The notes under the pieces were generated by a model that did no database searches, was not told the DNA's origin, and saw only the letters and a list, made by a program, of their open reading frames with translations. A stretch of DNA of 64,000 nt from Ciona intestinalis (Eukaryota > Chordata > Ascidiacea > Phlebobranchia > Cionidae). A program made the position numbers and the translations under genes. Location of the stretch: the NCBI RefSeq assembly GCF_000224145.3, contig NC_020174.2, positions 5,099,117-5,163,116 on the forward strand, written 5' to 3'. Position 1 is the stretch's first letter; the number at the start of each line of letters is the position of its first letter. Below are positions 51,409 to 64,000 of this stretch, piece by piece.

Positions 51409-51900
51409 GATAACAGTAGATATTAGTCTTTCCCGTTACACGACTTTTTAGAAAGGACCGACCAAACCAAATTTCGCAAGGACTTCCCCGCGTTCTGGTA
51501 ATCACGATTGTAATTTATTTCGTCCCCTACTATTTAATACATTCGAAATATATATTTAGGCCGGTGAAAATAAAGCAAATCTATGTTAAGCGAACAAAAA
51601 TAGTATGTTTTATTAATTTTTGCTCTAATTATTTGTTTTCGTTTTTAAACCAAAAATTAACACCTGTCCTCTTACGTGGCAATTGTAACCCGAATAGATA
51701 CGTAGCGGAAGCGCAATGTACGCAGGCGTTTAAAAACAAATAGTCGGTGTAGTCTTTCTTACCTAGAATCGACGTATGTACTTAATAAAAGTAATACTTT
51801 TGTTTAAATCACTTATTCTGTTTGCTGTAACTTGTTTCGCAAATATATAGTAACAAATGTACAGTACAAATTCACAGGTGGTTGTACAAAGTTGTATATA
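51409..51900. other. Divergent spacer between RPL12 and the TMED gene
   Basis: About 490 bp with both promoters. No repeat or extra exon recognised. Confidence 0.5.
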
Positions 51901-53296
51901 ATGTTATCAAAATACGTAGTTGTTACCCTGCTTATTGCATGTACTTGGATTAATGGAAATTATGCTTACCGTGATAATGATCTTACCGTACTCGTGGCAG
52001 CAGGCAAAAAAGAATGTTTTTACCAGTCGGTGAAAAGTGGTCAAAGCATTGATGTTGAATACCAGGTAACATTCTTCTGTAAACAAATATAACTTAAAAG
52101 TAATTTAACTTCTTAAATTTTGTTCACTTTGTTGCTAGGTGATTGATGGCGGTGAATTGGATATTGATTTCCGAATATCTGCACCATCAGCAATTGCAGT
52201 CGTCACAGAATTTAGAAAAAATGATGGAATACACACGTATGTATAAGATGATATTTCTCTCAATTACCAGCCATATTTCTACCTTCTACGGATAACAATA
52301 CCAAAAAATCAAAAACTTTTCCAAAGCGCTAAGATAAACCAGTTACATTTACTCATGTGTTTTCATTATTCATTCATCCATGTGACACACAGACACAAAT
52401 ATTTACTAGCAAAGAGCACAGTATTTTAAAAACAACGAAGAGAAGGAAATCAAAAGCAAAACAACAGTTGTTACAACACGCTGAAGATAAATTGTGTGGG
52501 AAATGGTGTCAAATAAAATGTTTGAATGTTACGCACACACAGTAGAATTAACCACCTACAAATTTACCAGGATAGACCCGACTGAACAAGGAGATTATGA
52601 AGTTTGTTTCGACAACACTTTCAGTCGCATCACAAGTAAAACCATCTTCTTTGAGATTATCATCGACAACAACGAGGGGGGAATGGATGAAGATGACGAG
52701 GCATGGAAGAAGTTTGTGGCTTCCGATGAAACTTATGGAGACAAGCTGGCCACCCTGGAGGTAGCAGGGGTAGGAAGTATTATTCAATACCGCATGGTGA
52801 TATTTAGTTTGCATGCGGTGAAGGGTGGGCAGGATATATATAATATTCAGTGGTCAGACTTAATAGATCGTTTTAGCTGATGCACTGTCATTAAAACTAT
52901 GTTTTTAATTTGATTAATCCCAACAATGAATTTTGTTTGGATTTTCTTTCCACAATTAGATTCTTTTCGAACATTCACTCTCACACTTTTAAGTTTATTA
53001 TGTTTGGCACTTCTTACTTTCTCTGGTTTAAAAGCCAGGTACAACACCCAAACAAGAACTTTTCTTTTTTGTCACAGCAAAGTCTTGATTCAATTAAATC
53101 CAACAACGCCAAGATCACTCAATACCAAGTCATGCTGCGTGCCTTTGAAGCAAAGGATAGAAATGTAGTTGAAAGAAACTTCATGAGAATTAACTTCTGG
53201 TCACTCACAAACATTGTGGTCATGCTGTCAGTTTTCGCTCTGCAAGTGTTTATGGTCAGGAACATGTTCAACGACAAGCAGAAAGTGCGCACTTAG
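51901..53296 (+). CDS. p24 family cargo receptor, TMED1/5-like
   Basis: Type I membrane protein cycling between ER and Golgi in COPI/COPII vesicles. Four exons: 51901-52065, 52139-52236, 52571-52760 and 53078-53296, giving 223 residues. Signal peptide MLSKYVVVTLLIACTWINGN, then a GOLD domain with the paired cysteines (KKECFYQ and YEVCFDN). A coiled-coil follows (LATLEQSLDSIKSNNAKI), then MLRAFEAKDRNVVERN and a membrane segment (NIVVMLSVFALQVFMV) with a short basic tail VRNMFNDKQKVRT. The exon 3 acceptor at 52569-52570 was chosen because it gives GIHT-IDPTEQGDYEVCFDN, which aligns with TMED5; earlier open sequence upstream does not splice in phase. TMED1/5 (gamma) fits best, TMED7 less so. Confidence 0.9.
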
Positions 53297-54325
53297 TGAA
53301 GATATGGTTGCGTAATGCATGTTCAATATACACCCTACATATTATATAGACTTCTTTTTATTATTGAAACCGTGAGTGTGGTACAAAAGTGATCTTTCAT
53401 CTTTATTTATATTAGTAACTGCAGTAATTAGAACTTGTCTGTACCCATATTTTCAATTGAAGAGAAATTGTTAAGCACTTAAATTAAGATTGAAACTGAA
53501 TTAGTAATTCAATTACACTATGCTGCAAACCAAAGTATTTTTTGTACCTGCATATTTGGTCAAATTTGTTACACAACTGCGATTGATTTTAAAGTATCGA
53601 GTGTTTGTAATAATACTGTTTCATTTGTTGTAAGAATACACTTCAAGCCTTCCACATGCAAAGGGTTCGTAAATGCTTTATTATCATTTGTACGAGAGCA
53701 AGTATTCGCAATAAACTATTAATGGCAGTTCCTAAGCACCAAGCAGAGGCACTTCTATACCAGGTATAAATAGAAGGGTTGACCACATTACTGGAGTTGT
53801 CACGGCAACAAAGCACTTACAACTACAAGCAGTCAGCAGCGTGAAAATTAAACGTAGCTTCATTTGCGTTGTGTCTTGAAAAGAGTCCGCAATTTTTAAA
53901 TGTGCTGCAACAAAGTGCTATCTAGTTCCTTACTGTTGCAACATTTAAGCAGAAGAAGTAAAACAAATAAAGATCTGATGTTGAAGCACTTGATGTTATT
54001 TTTCGAAACTGTTTCCATTCAGCTTAGTAGTGGCACCAAATTCAAGTACGGCACCAGACGCCCAAACAACAAGCCTCGCCAACAGTGGTAACGATGCATT
54101 GTGGGAGAAATTGAAAAACTTTGTAAACTCTTAAATAATGTATCTGTTTGTCTTTGTTAAAAAATGTTAAAAATGTCGCAAACGATTTTTTAAAAATAAT
54201 TGCGACGGCTTTCAACCAAGGTTCGAATGCTCAACCAGGGCTTATCACAGTGTCCTTGTAGCGAGCTTGCACTGCCACTGATGCACTTTCTACACAGTTA
54301 ATGTTGAACTGAGTGAATATTCTGG
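53297..54325. other. Convergent spacer, TMED and RALGPS 3' ends
   Basis: About 1 kb of AT-rich sequence with AATAAA at about 53709. The 63-codon frame at 53900-54091 shows no recognisable content. Both 3' untranslated regions probably lie here. Confidence 0.45.
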
Positions 54326-57300
54326 TCACGTGTCTTCCAGATTGATCAGATCACGTTCAGGCTGGAACAGAAAAATAACCGTTAGCAATGTTGAAATATA
54401 AAATGTAGAACCTGTGAAATAGTAATACAAATTCACAAGAAGTTTAACAGCCATAGTTTTATTTTGACAACTAATATATTAGTTTAAAAAATGACACGGA
54501 AACACCATACACCAACCAATAACGACAATTTTTTTTTATACAGAAAAAAATATAGACCCCATAAAAATGATCAAAAGAAGTTTTATTTCCAAGTATATAT
54601 AGACATAACAGTGTTTCAAATACCTGGGGATAACCCTTGACCGCCTCTTTGAGGTTGTTTATCCACACAAGCGCAATTTCTTTGCTTTCCGCTTGAAATC
54701 GATAAATATTTCCACTCTCAGGGTTGGATAGTTGAAAACAATCAAGACGTGAAGGATCTTCTGAATATAAAACCATCCAACCATCGATTGGAACAGCTTT
54801 GCATGGCCGGGCTTTAAACTGCAAAATAAAATAAAAAAAATATTATTTCTTTTGGATTATTAACTTTATAATGAAGTTAAATTACTGAGAAAATTTAAAT
54901 TAATACAGATTTAAGGCAAAAATAGCAATAGGTTGAATAAAATGTAACTGTATGTTTCATTTAATATTTTTACTTACATGGTTTCTATCTTGTCCTCTTA
55001 TTGTCTTCGCCGCGTAATATACCAACTGTGTGTTGCATAGGCACACCCAATACTTCGTCCAATGTGACATCTAAATCAATAAGAGGAAAATTAACTGAAA
55101 ATATTTAAATTTTAGCGAAAATTATTTGAACCCATACTTCAACATGTGGGTAATGTAATACAAGTTATTATATTGTAAGTTGTGTTCTCCATTTATAACA
55201 GATTCAAACTTCACACCAATGTTGTGAAGTATTTGATGGATATTAGTCTTACCGTTGGTTTCTTCCCGTGTTTCAAAACACACTTGCGACGAAGGTAACT
55301 TTCAAACTGACAAGTTTGAAACTCCAGTGATAACTCTGCTGGCCTGAAAACATTGATATTGTTAATATTCTAAACAACAGAATCTGTTAAACAGATACAT
55401 ACCATACATATATACCTATAATTAAAAAGATGTGTAAAAAAGTTCATTTCTCATTAAATTAGGAAATAGCATTAAAAACTAAAACTTTTGATGAAGGAAA
55501 TTTTCGTGTTTGTTCATGTTTGGTTATTAATCTTGTTTAATGATTAAAATGAATGAATAGATTTGAATCACCATAAATACATGTCTTGCTTGTTATGTAT
55601 ATTAACCTTACTGAACTTTTCCAATCTCTCCGCTTAGTTGGATAATCATAGTGAGTTGGGTCGTAACCACCAAATATTGTGGCTCTCGATGGGTTAAGTG
55701 AAAGCGCCTTTCCTTCCTTGCCTTGATAAGATCTAATGGAGTATTGACTGACACTTGGTCTTGGAGAAACAAAGAATTGCTTAACGTAACTGTTTGCCTG
55801 CGATCTCTCAGCTATACGTGTTGGGTTGATAGCAGAGCCATCATGTATCTGTAACTTGCTCACTGCTGCCTTTATATCAATATGTGTTTTCATGGTTGAT
55901 GTTTTAATGGGTGACCTTACCCCAGCTACCTCAGGAATCAAACATTCTGCTTCATCATCTATATTGAACTCATAACTCGTTACATTACTGTGTGTTCCCT
56001 CATCTAGTTTTCCTGTTGGTTCACCAGCCAGACGCTGCATTACAAACTCATCTAACTCATATGAGGTGTTGGCACTTTGTTCTTTTAAACTTTCGTCATG
56101 ATCCACCCAACAATGCGCCTTCTTTGCCTTTAAAGGTAGGCTTGCACTTTTCTGCTTGCATTCCTTACGTGGAGCAATCAACTTAAACTTCCCATGGTTT
56201 CCCTGATAAACCTTCCTCCATTCTGTCTTCTTCCTGGTCGTTTTAAACGGCAACGAATGATGCCGGGACTGTAAACTTAACCCAACAAATATAAGTTTGA
56301 CTGTTAGTATTAATTTAAATGCCTCAATTAGAGAAACTTGTCTGGGTAAACTGATAAAATTCCTAAATTATAGCGGTCGAAAAAACATATAAATTTACAT
56401 TATCTTAAATAAATGCCTAACTAAACACTACATATTGACCTGTTTTAAATATTGGATCAAAAAAAAATAATCGCAAAAATCATATATAAAAATAAGGAAT
56501 CTAACAAAAATATTTTGACAAATTTCGTACCGGTCAGTGGACCATGACATCTCGTCTTGCTCGCTGAACTCGGAACCGGAGTTTGAACGACTGCTGCCGA
56601 TGGAGCCGCTGTTGCCGCCGGCGATCGACATCCTGGTTGCGGATGAGGAAGAAGATGCGAGGGAAGAAGGAGTGGTGATGATGCTGTCATCCAGGAGTGA
56701 TGTCGTCACTGTGGAGGGAGGGAGGGCTGAACGTGGAAGACTTCCGCTGAAATAAGGGAGGGGGTTAGAGAAGATGGAAGAGCGGAAAATTTACAGTAAA
56801 TGATTTTTTTACGATGATAATTTACAATGATGCAAAGATGATTTGGCTAAAAAACCACAGTTTTATAAGACATAATCATAAAATTGATGTAATATAAAAA
56901 GAAATGCTGTGAAAATGATAAAACTGAAACTCTGCTGTAAAAATTCCCATGCCATATGCTGAACAAGTGAAACAAGGATCCACAAAACTCGATAAACAAT
57001 GTTTTGGTCGAACAAAAATAAAACAACATCATGCCAACCTTGTATCAAGGGATTCGGATGAGTATCGCGTCGGTGAAATGTACCATACCGTCCCGTTGCG
57101 CTGTTTTGAACGACTGTACAGTGACCGCCTAATTTTGGGGTGGGGGTTGAGGTTTTAGGGGGTGTTTGGTTGTAGGGGGTGGGAAGGGAATGGCGTGTGG
57201 ATAGTTTGTAGGAGTTCGTGTTGTGTGTGTGTGGTTGAAATGGAAAGAAAAGAAACAAAAACAACATGAGATTCATGTATTTATGCTTATCATGCAGTAT

Positions 57301-60171
57301 CTGAACTCATGCAAAATAATATAACTTAAAAACTATTGTAGTGACAATATAATTTACGATGATTTAAATATTGCACATTTGAGCACACATACAACTACCA
57401 TGCAGGATAGAAAACAAGAGAACTAATGTAAGAAATCATGAAAGTTTGTGTTGTGTTAGTAATCTAAGGTAGTAACAGGTATGGTACAATGCACCAACAT
57501 GCGTTTACTCTTTGGACTCGAACTATGTTTTTTCGAAAAAACAGTGGTTTTCAACCTTGCACCAATAAAATCAAAACATACATTTATCTTTCAGTTTTTT
57601 ACACACAGTACTACAAAAAAGGAATATAAAAACTTCTTTCTGTTAGTATTTACACAGCATTTCCCTAAGTTTATTCCACACCAAACAAGTTAGTTTCCGT
57701 GTTTACCTTTTCTGTATTTTTGAGCTGTCCGACTTTGCTCTTGTACTCGAGGGATTGGTAAACGCAAATTCTTTTCCTAAACTCCTTGATTTTCGATGAC
57801 CCGGCACAAATCGTTGTTGTACAGGAGGGGTTTGCGACACGTGACGGTTTAAATGAGTTTCAACACGAACGTTTTTGGCTGAAAAAATGAAATTCATATT
57901 TCAGACATAAGTTATGTTCCGTTACTTCTGCTACCAGGCTTAATGTAAATAATATTTTAACTTATTTTATACTAGGTAAACCCTTAAAAGATAAGTTATA
58001 TTAGGAACATTAGTTATTTCAAGTTTTAGGAATACAGGTTTTGTTTTTTTAAACTGATAAGCAGAGAATGCATTATAGCATTTAATGGTAAACAATGTTA
58101 CCAAAATAGCCATGACAATTTAGTCACACAATATAACTAAAGGGAATATTCTATTTAATGTATAATCAAATATCACATCTGGTGTCTGGACAGTGGATTA
58201 TACAGGAATTAAAATGAATTGTTGATGAAAATATTTATTGATTCTATGACTAACCTCTCTAAGGAATACACATAACATGGAATAAATGGCAACATACTGC
58301 GTTATATACATGTATGTTGGCTATAACTCAAGGCATCCGTATAAATAAGTAATAAAACATGAAACATGGAGAATGTATGTGATAAATTTCTCGAACCTGA
58401 CCTTGATCTGCTCATAGAGTAAAACAATTCTTGTGTACAGTGAGGATTATTATTTCAATTTGAATAAGAGACTGACAATGCCATTTTGTGAAATATATAT
58501 TTTTATTAAACAAATTGATTGGACTTGATTTTTGTCTATTAGTTTTTGTAGCACCAGACCCTTATTACTTGGATAATACGAGTTGTATTTACCTGGAGTC
58601 AACTCTTCACGAGAACGATGGAGTTTCCTTTCAGGTGTTGTAGTTGCTTGGTTGAGTGAAGGCTCAATCTTTAGGGAGAGTCTGAATTGTAAATTACAAA
58701 ATTAGTTTCATAAACAAGAAGAGTTTTCATCATTCGTAATCTTCTTGTGCATTACAAACAGAGGAAAATCAAGGAATGTGCAACCCCAGAAGGGTACATC
58801 CATGGTTATCATTAAAAAGGAAATATATTGGAATCCTTTTTTCAAACATATTACATATATAGTTTTACTTGTAGTTGTCTTCTTCCAGAAACTTTTGAAG
58901 CTCCTCAATGTATTTGACTGAGTTGAGATAATTCTTTATGTGTGGCAACTCTTGTAAGTGATCTGTTAAGAAAAACAGTTTTTTTTTTCTGTGAAATAAT
59001 ACCATTTGCATAAAATAAAAGCAAACAGATGGTAAAGGCTTGTCTCATATGTTTGTGTCATGAATTTGTGTAGAGAATGTGATGCAATCTTGTGTTTTAT
59101 GTTTCATTGTGGTGTATACAAACAGGTGCGTGGTGTAAGGAGAAATAGCCTGTGCATACCTTGGTCTGCCATAAACACAAATTAGCCGACCAAGTCAGGT
59201 GATGTGGTTTGATTGTGGATTATCCACCTTGATTATCTGACATAAGCATGATAGTGCAATGAATGCTAATCTCCATTATGTTAGGCATGTCTTAGATGGG
59301 ACAGTAGAGTGAAAAGGCTTGAGCATGACAGGCGGTTTGTAATCACCTCATAACCAGGAGGACCATCAGTTAACACACGATGGAGAAACAACAAAATTTA
59401 CCACAACTTGAGGCTTATGATAACCGAGAAAACAAATTACTCAAACCAAGATGGGGAAAAAATGGAATGCACTATTTTCTAGGTGTATGCTATGCCATGG
59501 TGCTCTTAATTTTGTTTGCTACTTCAAGTTTGATTGACAGATTGAGTAAAAGTAAAGGGAGATATGCTTGTTTAAATAAATGGAACAACAACTTGTTTTG
59601 ATGGAAAGCCACCGAAAATTGGTTCTACAATCCCATGATTCCCATGTTTTGCGGCTTAAACTTGTAAAATATTTATATCGTGGTCGGCTAATGCAGCTCC
59701 TAATCTGTTTTCTGAGGATGTCTGGATTTATGTGGTTTCAGTGATTGATTCATGTGGCTGGAGTTTTGACATAACTAAAATAGCCACTGATTTTGGACAA
59801 AAACTCCAGCAAGACATGTAATGTCCATCAATATGGATTTACTGTAAGTTGAACGCAAGTTATATGAAGTAAATAAACTGTTTATACAACGCAGTGCTCA
59901 TTACCCATATTTTTTTTTATATGCGAAATGCACTATAGTAGTGACCAACTAAAATAGCTGGTAACCTTTGATCAAGATTAAAACACGAACAACCCTGTAT
60001 GAGTGCAATAGGTAGCAACATAGACACTGCACAACTTACCATATTTTGATTGTTGAAACTCAGCAATAACACGAAGTATGTTGTTCATCTTATTTGTTCT
60101 GTCATGGCTTTCCAACCCCCCAGTATCGGGGTGGGCTGAGTTAATGTACATAATGTCCGACAAGTACATGC
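54326..60171 (-). CDS. Ral GEF with PH domain and SH3-binding motif (RALGPS1/2), 3' part
   Basis: Membrane-targeted guanine exchange factor for Ral GTPases. Ten exons: 60171-60040, 58962-58869, 58681-58593, 57878-57707, 56746-56531, 56275-55607, 55343-55253, 55070-54978, 54818-54624 and 54361-54326, together 594 residues. The first visible exon ([36 protein letters not shown]) is the end of the RasGEF domain, so the catalytic N-terminal part lies further right. Next come [20 protein letters not shown] and a proline-containing segment with QTPPVQQRF and [10 protein letters not shown] Ser-rich [12 protein letters not shown] region and a large linker exon follow. The PH domain is split over three exons ([52 protein letters not shown]). 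It ends [11 protein letters not shown]. The single gene probably predates the vertebrate RALGPS1/2 split. Confidence 0.9.
59380..59601 (+). other. Orphan 73-codon frame with one membrane segment (in a RALGPS intron)
   Basis: ATG-started frame opening [19 protein letters not shown], then a hydrophobic stretch ([20 protein letters not shown]) and a basic end. It lies antisense in RALGPS intron 1 of the visible part. A second frame 100 bp on ([17 protein letters not shown]) is also hydrophobic. The pair loosely recalls the first helices of EamA/SLC35-type transporters and could be a decayed copy. Function unknown. Confidence 0.25.
59925..60020 (+). repeat. Unclassified repeat, copy 2
   Basis: AATGCACTATAGTAGTGACC, GCTGGTAACCTTTGATCAAG and CTGTATGAGTGC match the block order at 47005-47110. 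Confidence 0.4.
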
Positions 60172-62677
60172 CTGGAAAATAAATTATATTACTATGGTTG
60201 TGGGGATGAAATAAAACAAGTTATTTCCAAGAAACCAGGTCCAAATCAATTGTATAATAAAAGATATATATTTGGCGTAATTGACATTGTCGGATTTTTT
60301 GTCAAGTAAAAGCCTCTATAATTCTATATTATAATATGGTTTAAAAAAAGTAACTATGAGATACATTAAGCTAAAGTATTTACGTTGGTACAGACAGGAT
60401 AGCGAATATTTTAAACATGGCTGCAGTTTATTTGCCAGTTCATGGCGTGAAAGTGTTGCTGACGGCAAAGTTCTTTGGTGGGCGGTAGTGTTACTGCAAC
60501 CAGATACAATTAATCCTAAGTGCAAACTTGCCCAGCGAGCCAGGGTTGTTTATCAGCCTAAAACGATCGTGATTTGGCAAGCTTAGCGATATTTGCGGAG
60601 GATTAATAGCGGACTTGAAACGAAGACAGAAACTTTTCCTGTTGTTTCCCTAAACCGAGATGACTCACGATCGTTACAGAACTAAAAATGCGAAATTCAT
60701 ATTTTTAGAACGTTAGGTAGTTTCGTGCATTGATGACGTCACGAGTGACGTATGCCGGTGGGTTGGATAGAGCCGCAAGGTCCGTAGTTTAGGAAACCGT
60801 TGTTTTGGTGAAATGGGCGATTACGAGTGAGTCATCATAGCATGAGCGTCGATTTATTACAAAGCTATGCAAATCGAACCCGTAAGAACCACTTAGCTAC
60901 TTAAGATAGCAAAAGTTTGTGATATGTTTATATTAAACGTGCGGCAAAGTTATTATTGGTAAATTATTTTAATAAATGGTAAAATAAATGTGGAAGTCAA
61001 TCCGACCCACAAATAGCGTGCAATTTGCTAATATAAAAAGTATACTCGTGTAGGTAGCGTATAATATGCATTTTCATTTATCAACAGCGGGGTGTAAATT
61101 AAATTTTCAATTGCGTGAATAGTTTTATTAAATGCACTAGAGATTTCATGCGCTATATATTGGTGTTTAATTTTTCAAATAATTGATTGATGGTTAAAGT
61201 AGGATATGAGCATCACTTTGTATCGATTGCTGTTAACCAGAACAACGAATCGATTATTGGCATCCCTATCAAATCCCTATCAAAGTTTTCGAAGACATAA
61301 AACAGACGGAGTGATATTTTCTATGCGAACAAACATCGATAAAAACGCTGTGTTGTGGGTTGTCTCGGGGACGACAATGATCGAGACAAAAGTCCTTGAA
61401 AAAGAGACGTTTATTAGGAATTGTCTTTTTAAAAGGGCGACCCAGAGCTACTTAAGCGGGAGGTATTTGCATCACTTTCGAACTTTCGCACAATTAGAAG
61501 AGAGATATTGAAAAAAGAGCCTTCTTCTTGTCATTGTCTCGAAAAGTCGTCGCTCAAAATCGAACTGAGGAACGAATCAATTGGAAAGTCGGAGGGAGAT
61601 ATTAAATGTTCGGCGCACTTGCCAAGTCAGGAATAGAAGAGAAGCATCTTCCTAAAAGCGTACTTGCGGTTGTGGGTGCATTGGTGGAAGCAATATCTGT
61701 ACTGCGGTTAGACCTTCCATTCTAATAACTGCCTCGTTCGACATGCTGTAGTGTTATGTAGCGTAGTATCTAATTAAATCGACACCGGCGTACACCGGTA
61801 TGCTGGTATGAAAGTGTGAGTGACAATCCACAACAATAACTTGAGTTACTCGCCATATCAAACTGTGGGTGCGGTTATCAATTTTTCGCTGGTTTTATTA
61901 AAAACGTGAATGAATAGAAATTGTTTGTATCAGAAGCAAGCCATTTTATCAATGTTGAAGTGTTTAATAAATACCCGTTATTTTGAAGCGTGTGATATAA
62001 AAAGGATTTCACTATATGTTAGATAGCGGAAGCCGGGAAGTTGGTTCAGATAAAACGGCGTCAAACACGGAAAGCTGAGATTGGTTTAATAAAGCATTGC
62101 ATTATGTTGGCTTCTCATATCAAAGTGCGGTTGCCGAGTCACCGCATAAGGTAGCAATATTACTGATAAGTAATGTTGTACATTGAAATTGGTGTTGGGT
62201 GGCTTTTGATGGCTTTAACACAGCGGTATTATCCGTATTGACCACCAACCAAACCTATGTAATAAATATTTTTCTGTTGGGGCAATTATTTATCTGTAAT
62301 AAGACGCGTCGCCCTTTGCTACGAAAGATCACCGGTTTGCCGGTTTTAAGTTATGAGGAAACGTGGCGAAACTGTAACTAAATTTGATTGAAGACGTTGT
62401 TGTAATTTGCTTTTACAACACCCGGTCACCCATGACACGACAATGACTTTTGTCAGCGACCAATATACCTGCATTATAGTCGCGTTCTGCTTTCTAAACA
62501 TGGGAGGTGTAGAATTACAGTAAGATTAATCCGACCACTACTTTGCAGATTTGTGTTTCGGGGTAAGGTTACAGCGGTCTTAAATAAGGCTTTGAAATTC
62601 TGTACTATCGGAAAAGGGAGAGATTTTGACCGGAAAGACGCATCGCATTTCCCGTGGATTATTTTAATCGGGTCGGG
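60172..62677. other. Spacer left of the ANGPTL-like gene (probably RALGPS intron)
   Basis: 2.5 kb in which I looked on the minus strand for the missing RasGEF exons and found none. TGACGTCA occurs at 60734-60741 followed by GAGTGACGT. The 101-codon plus-strand frame at 61206-61511 has no recognisable domain. The right part should contain the ANGPTL promoter. Confidence 0.5.
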
Positions 62678-63969
62678 ATGAGGTTTCTTATATTGTCGGT
62701 GCTATGGGCGCTTACTACTGCGCAGAACATTAGCGATCCCGTCGAGGAACTTGTACCAATAATGCCCAAGTTAAAAGATGTAATGGATATGGAATTAGAC
62801 GCCGAAGACTTGAATGAGGGGAATATAGGGTTGGACCGTGATACAAGCAACAAACGTGACGTAGAAGACAACCAAGTTTCTTTCAACGAGGACAGAATTC
62901 TTAATCCGGATACGCAGGACGACGAAAGTAAATATCTAGGCGACTATTCTTGTCGTATACTCATAGTTTTGCTCTCAGTATAGGATGTTTATGTTTTGAA
63001 TTATTTAAAGGTTCCCGCCGTGGTCGATGCGCTTATACGTTCGTGGTGCCACAAACTGTTCCTACGAACAGCCATATATGCGTGAACGGGAATAACGAGA
63101 ACGAAGAAGACGGCATCACGTTGTTACAAATGTACAGACAAGGTAAAAATGATTTTTTTTATTTTATTTTACGTGGGTGAATTTCTGCACCACGATAAGC
63201 CATTGGTTCTGAATTGTTTAATGTAATGTTTTGTGTTTTAGTCATGAGCGCCAAGTTAACGGTGGAAGACACAAGGAACGCCATAATAGAAGAAAGGCAA
63301 CAATATCCATCAGCTAGGGAGGTGCAACGGATGCAGACGGACGTAATGCGTTTATGCAACTAGTAAATATGCAAAAGTAATATATGTTTCTTGTATATAG
63401 GTTGATATGCTGAAGCAGCAATCCCGCAACTCACAAGAAGGCATCTCCCAGCTTTACACACAACTAATGCATGAGATTATCAACAAACGTGACAACTCGC
63501 TGGAATTCGCACAACTAAAAAACAAACTGCTTAACCGGACAGTTTTGCACTACGAACTACAGGTAAGGTTTACCGCATTTTGATTGGCATTTTCGATGTT
63601 ACATTGAACGCTTATGGTAAGAGGCTACTTTGATAAAGATCTTAACTGGAAGGGAAAGTCACCTTTCGACCTGATACTATTATCGTATCTTGGTAGGTTT
63701 GGCTTCGTGACATCTACGGCCTTTTATCGAAATGTTTGACCTTCATACAATGCCTGGACTGTCCATCCTGACAATATCATGGCCCGGCTAGTCATTTAAA
63801 GCGAAGTTTTGAGCCTGTTTCCATACAGGACAAGCATAACCAATTGCTGGCGGAGCACACAGCGCTAAAGGGGGTGGTCAACCGTCAAAGTGAACAAATA
63901 GAAAGTTTAAGGCGAGCAATGGCGGAACTCGCGAACTCACGAACACCAGAGCGAACGGAAAACGTGCAG
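62678..63969 (+). CDS. Angiopoietin-like protein (ANGPTL1/2 type), 5' part
   Basis: Secreted glycoprotein of the angiopoietin-like family; only the N-terminal half is in the window. Five exons: 62678-62927, 63011-63142, 63242-63342, 63401-63562 and 63829-63969, in phase, 262 residues, with a donor GTAACG at the last exon. Signal peptide MRFLILSVLWALTTAQ. An acidic stretch follows (about 17-85) that is not in the human proteins. RCAYTFVVPQ and HICVN match the ANGPTL2 segment KCTYTFIVPQ and ICVN. Then a coiled-coil with SQLYTQLMHEIINKRDNSLE and VNRQSEQIESLRR, again close to ANGPTL1/2. The fibrinogen-like domain that should follow lies past 64000. The ATG at 62678 was preferred because it starts a clean signal peptide. 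Confidence 0.88.
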
Positions 63970-64000
63970 GTAACGCCATAAGTCAAATTATGTCGCTTAC

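Noticed and set aside
52494-52570. Upstream extension of TMED exon 3
   Set aside because: The open frame before 52571 has no acceptor in the right phase, and the GIHT-IDPTEQGDY junction aligns with TMED5 without it.
61206-61511. 101-codon plus-strand frame between RALGPS and ANGPTL
   Set aside because: Nothing recognisable, no signal peptide, no splice context.
60172-64000. Search for the missing RasGEF exons of RALGPS
   Set aside because: No minus-strand segment matching the catalytic core (such as the region ending PSIPYLG in vertebrates) was found, so the gene was left open at its 5' end.

Overview
The window is a piece of an ascidian genome, most likely Ciona (C. intestinalis/robusta group; species not settled). 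The evidence is the host gene set (BiP, nanos, axonemal docking protein, NLR, angiopoietin-like), short GT-AG introns, AT-rich spacers, small inter-gene distances, and two abundant short repeats: a roughly 190-bp MITE ending in TAGTAGGGTGGGGGAAGATG and a tRNA-derived SINE. Two 50-N gaps and several one- or two-base reading-frame breaks inside conserved genes point to a draft assembly.

Layout: HSPA5/BiP (minus, last few residues cut off by the window edge), an NmrA-like protein (plus), nanos (minus), ODAD3/CCDC151 (plus), a synaptotagmin-family gene with a long linker (minus), a 4-kb spacer, ARPC5 and SGF29 (both minus, 229 bp apart), RPL35 (plus), DOLPP1 (minus), PAK1IP1 (plus), a NACHT-LRR (NLR) gene (minus) whose N-terminus is built from tiny exons, a 4.5-kb spacer full of repeats, RPL12 (minus), a p24/TMED protein (plus), the 3' part of a RALGPS gene (minus), and the 5' part of an ANGPTL1/2-like gene (plus) running off the right edge.

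Functionally the window mixes housekeeping genes (ER folding and N-glycan lipid recycling, ribosome, actin nucleation, chromatin reading, vesicle cargo) with germline, cilium and immune genes. No pathway links them. The linkage itself is informative: HSPA5, ARPC5(L), RPL35, RPL12, RALGPS, ANGPTL and DOLPP1 have human counterparts on 9q33-34, and nanos, ODAD3 and TMED have counterparts on 19p13. Both regions belong to the four-fold MHC paralogon, so the window looks like a piece of its unduplicated ancestor. The RALGPS/ANGPTL pair on opposite strands matches the nested arrangement known in vertebrates.

The most unusual structures are the NLR N-terminus, which carries a tandemly duplicated three-microexon cassette, a candidate alternative terminal exon inside the synaptotagmin gene, and a pair of ER-stress-element-like sites upstream of BiP.
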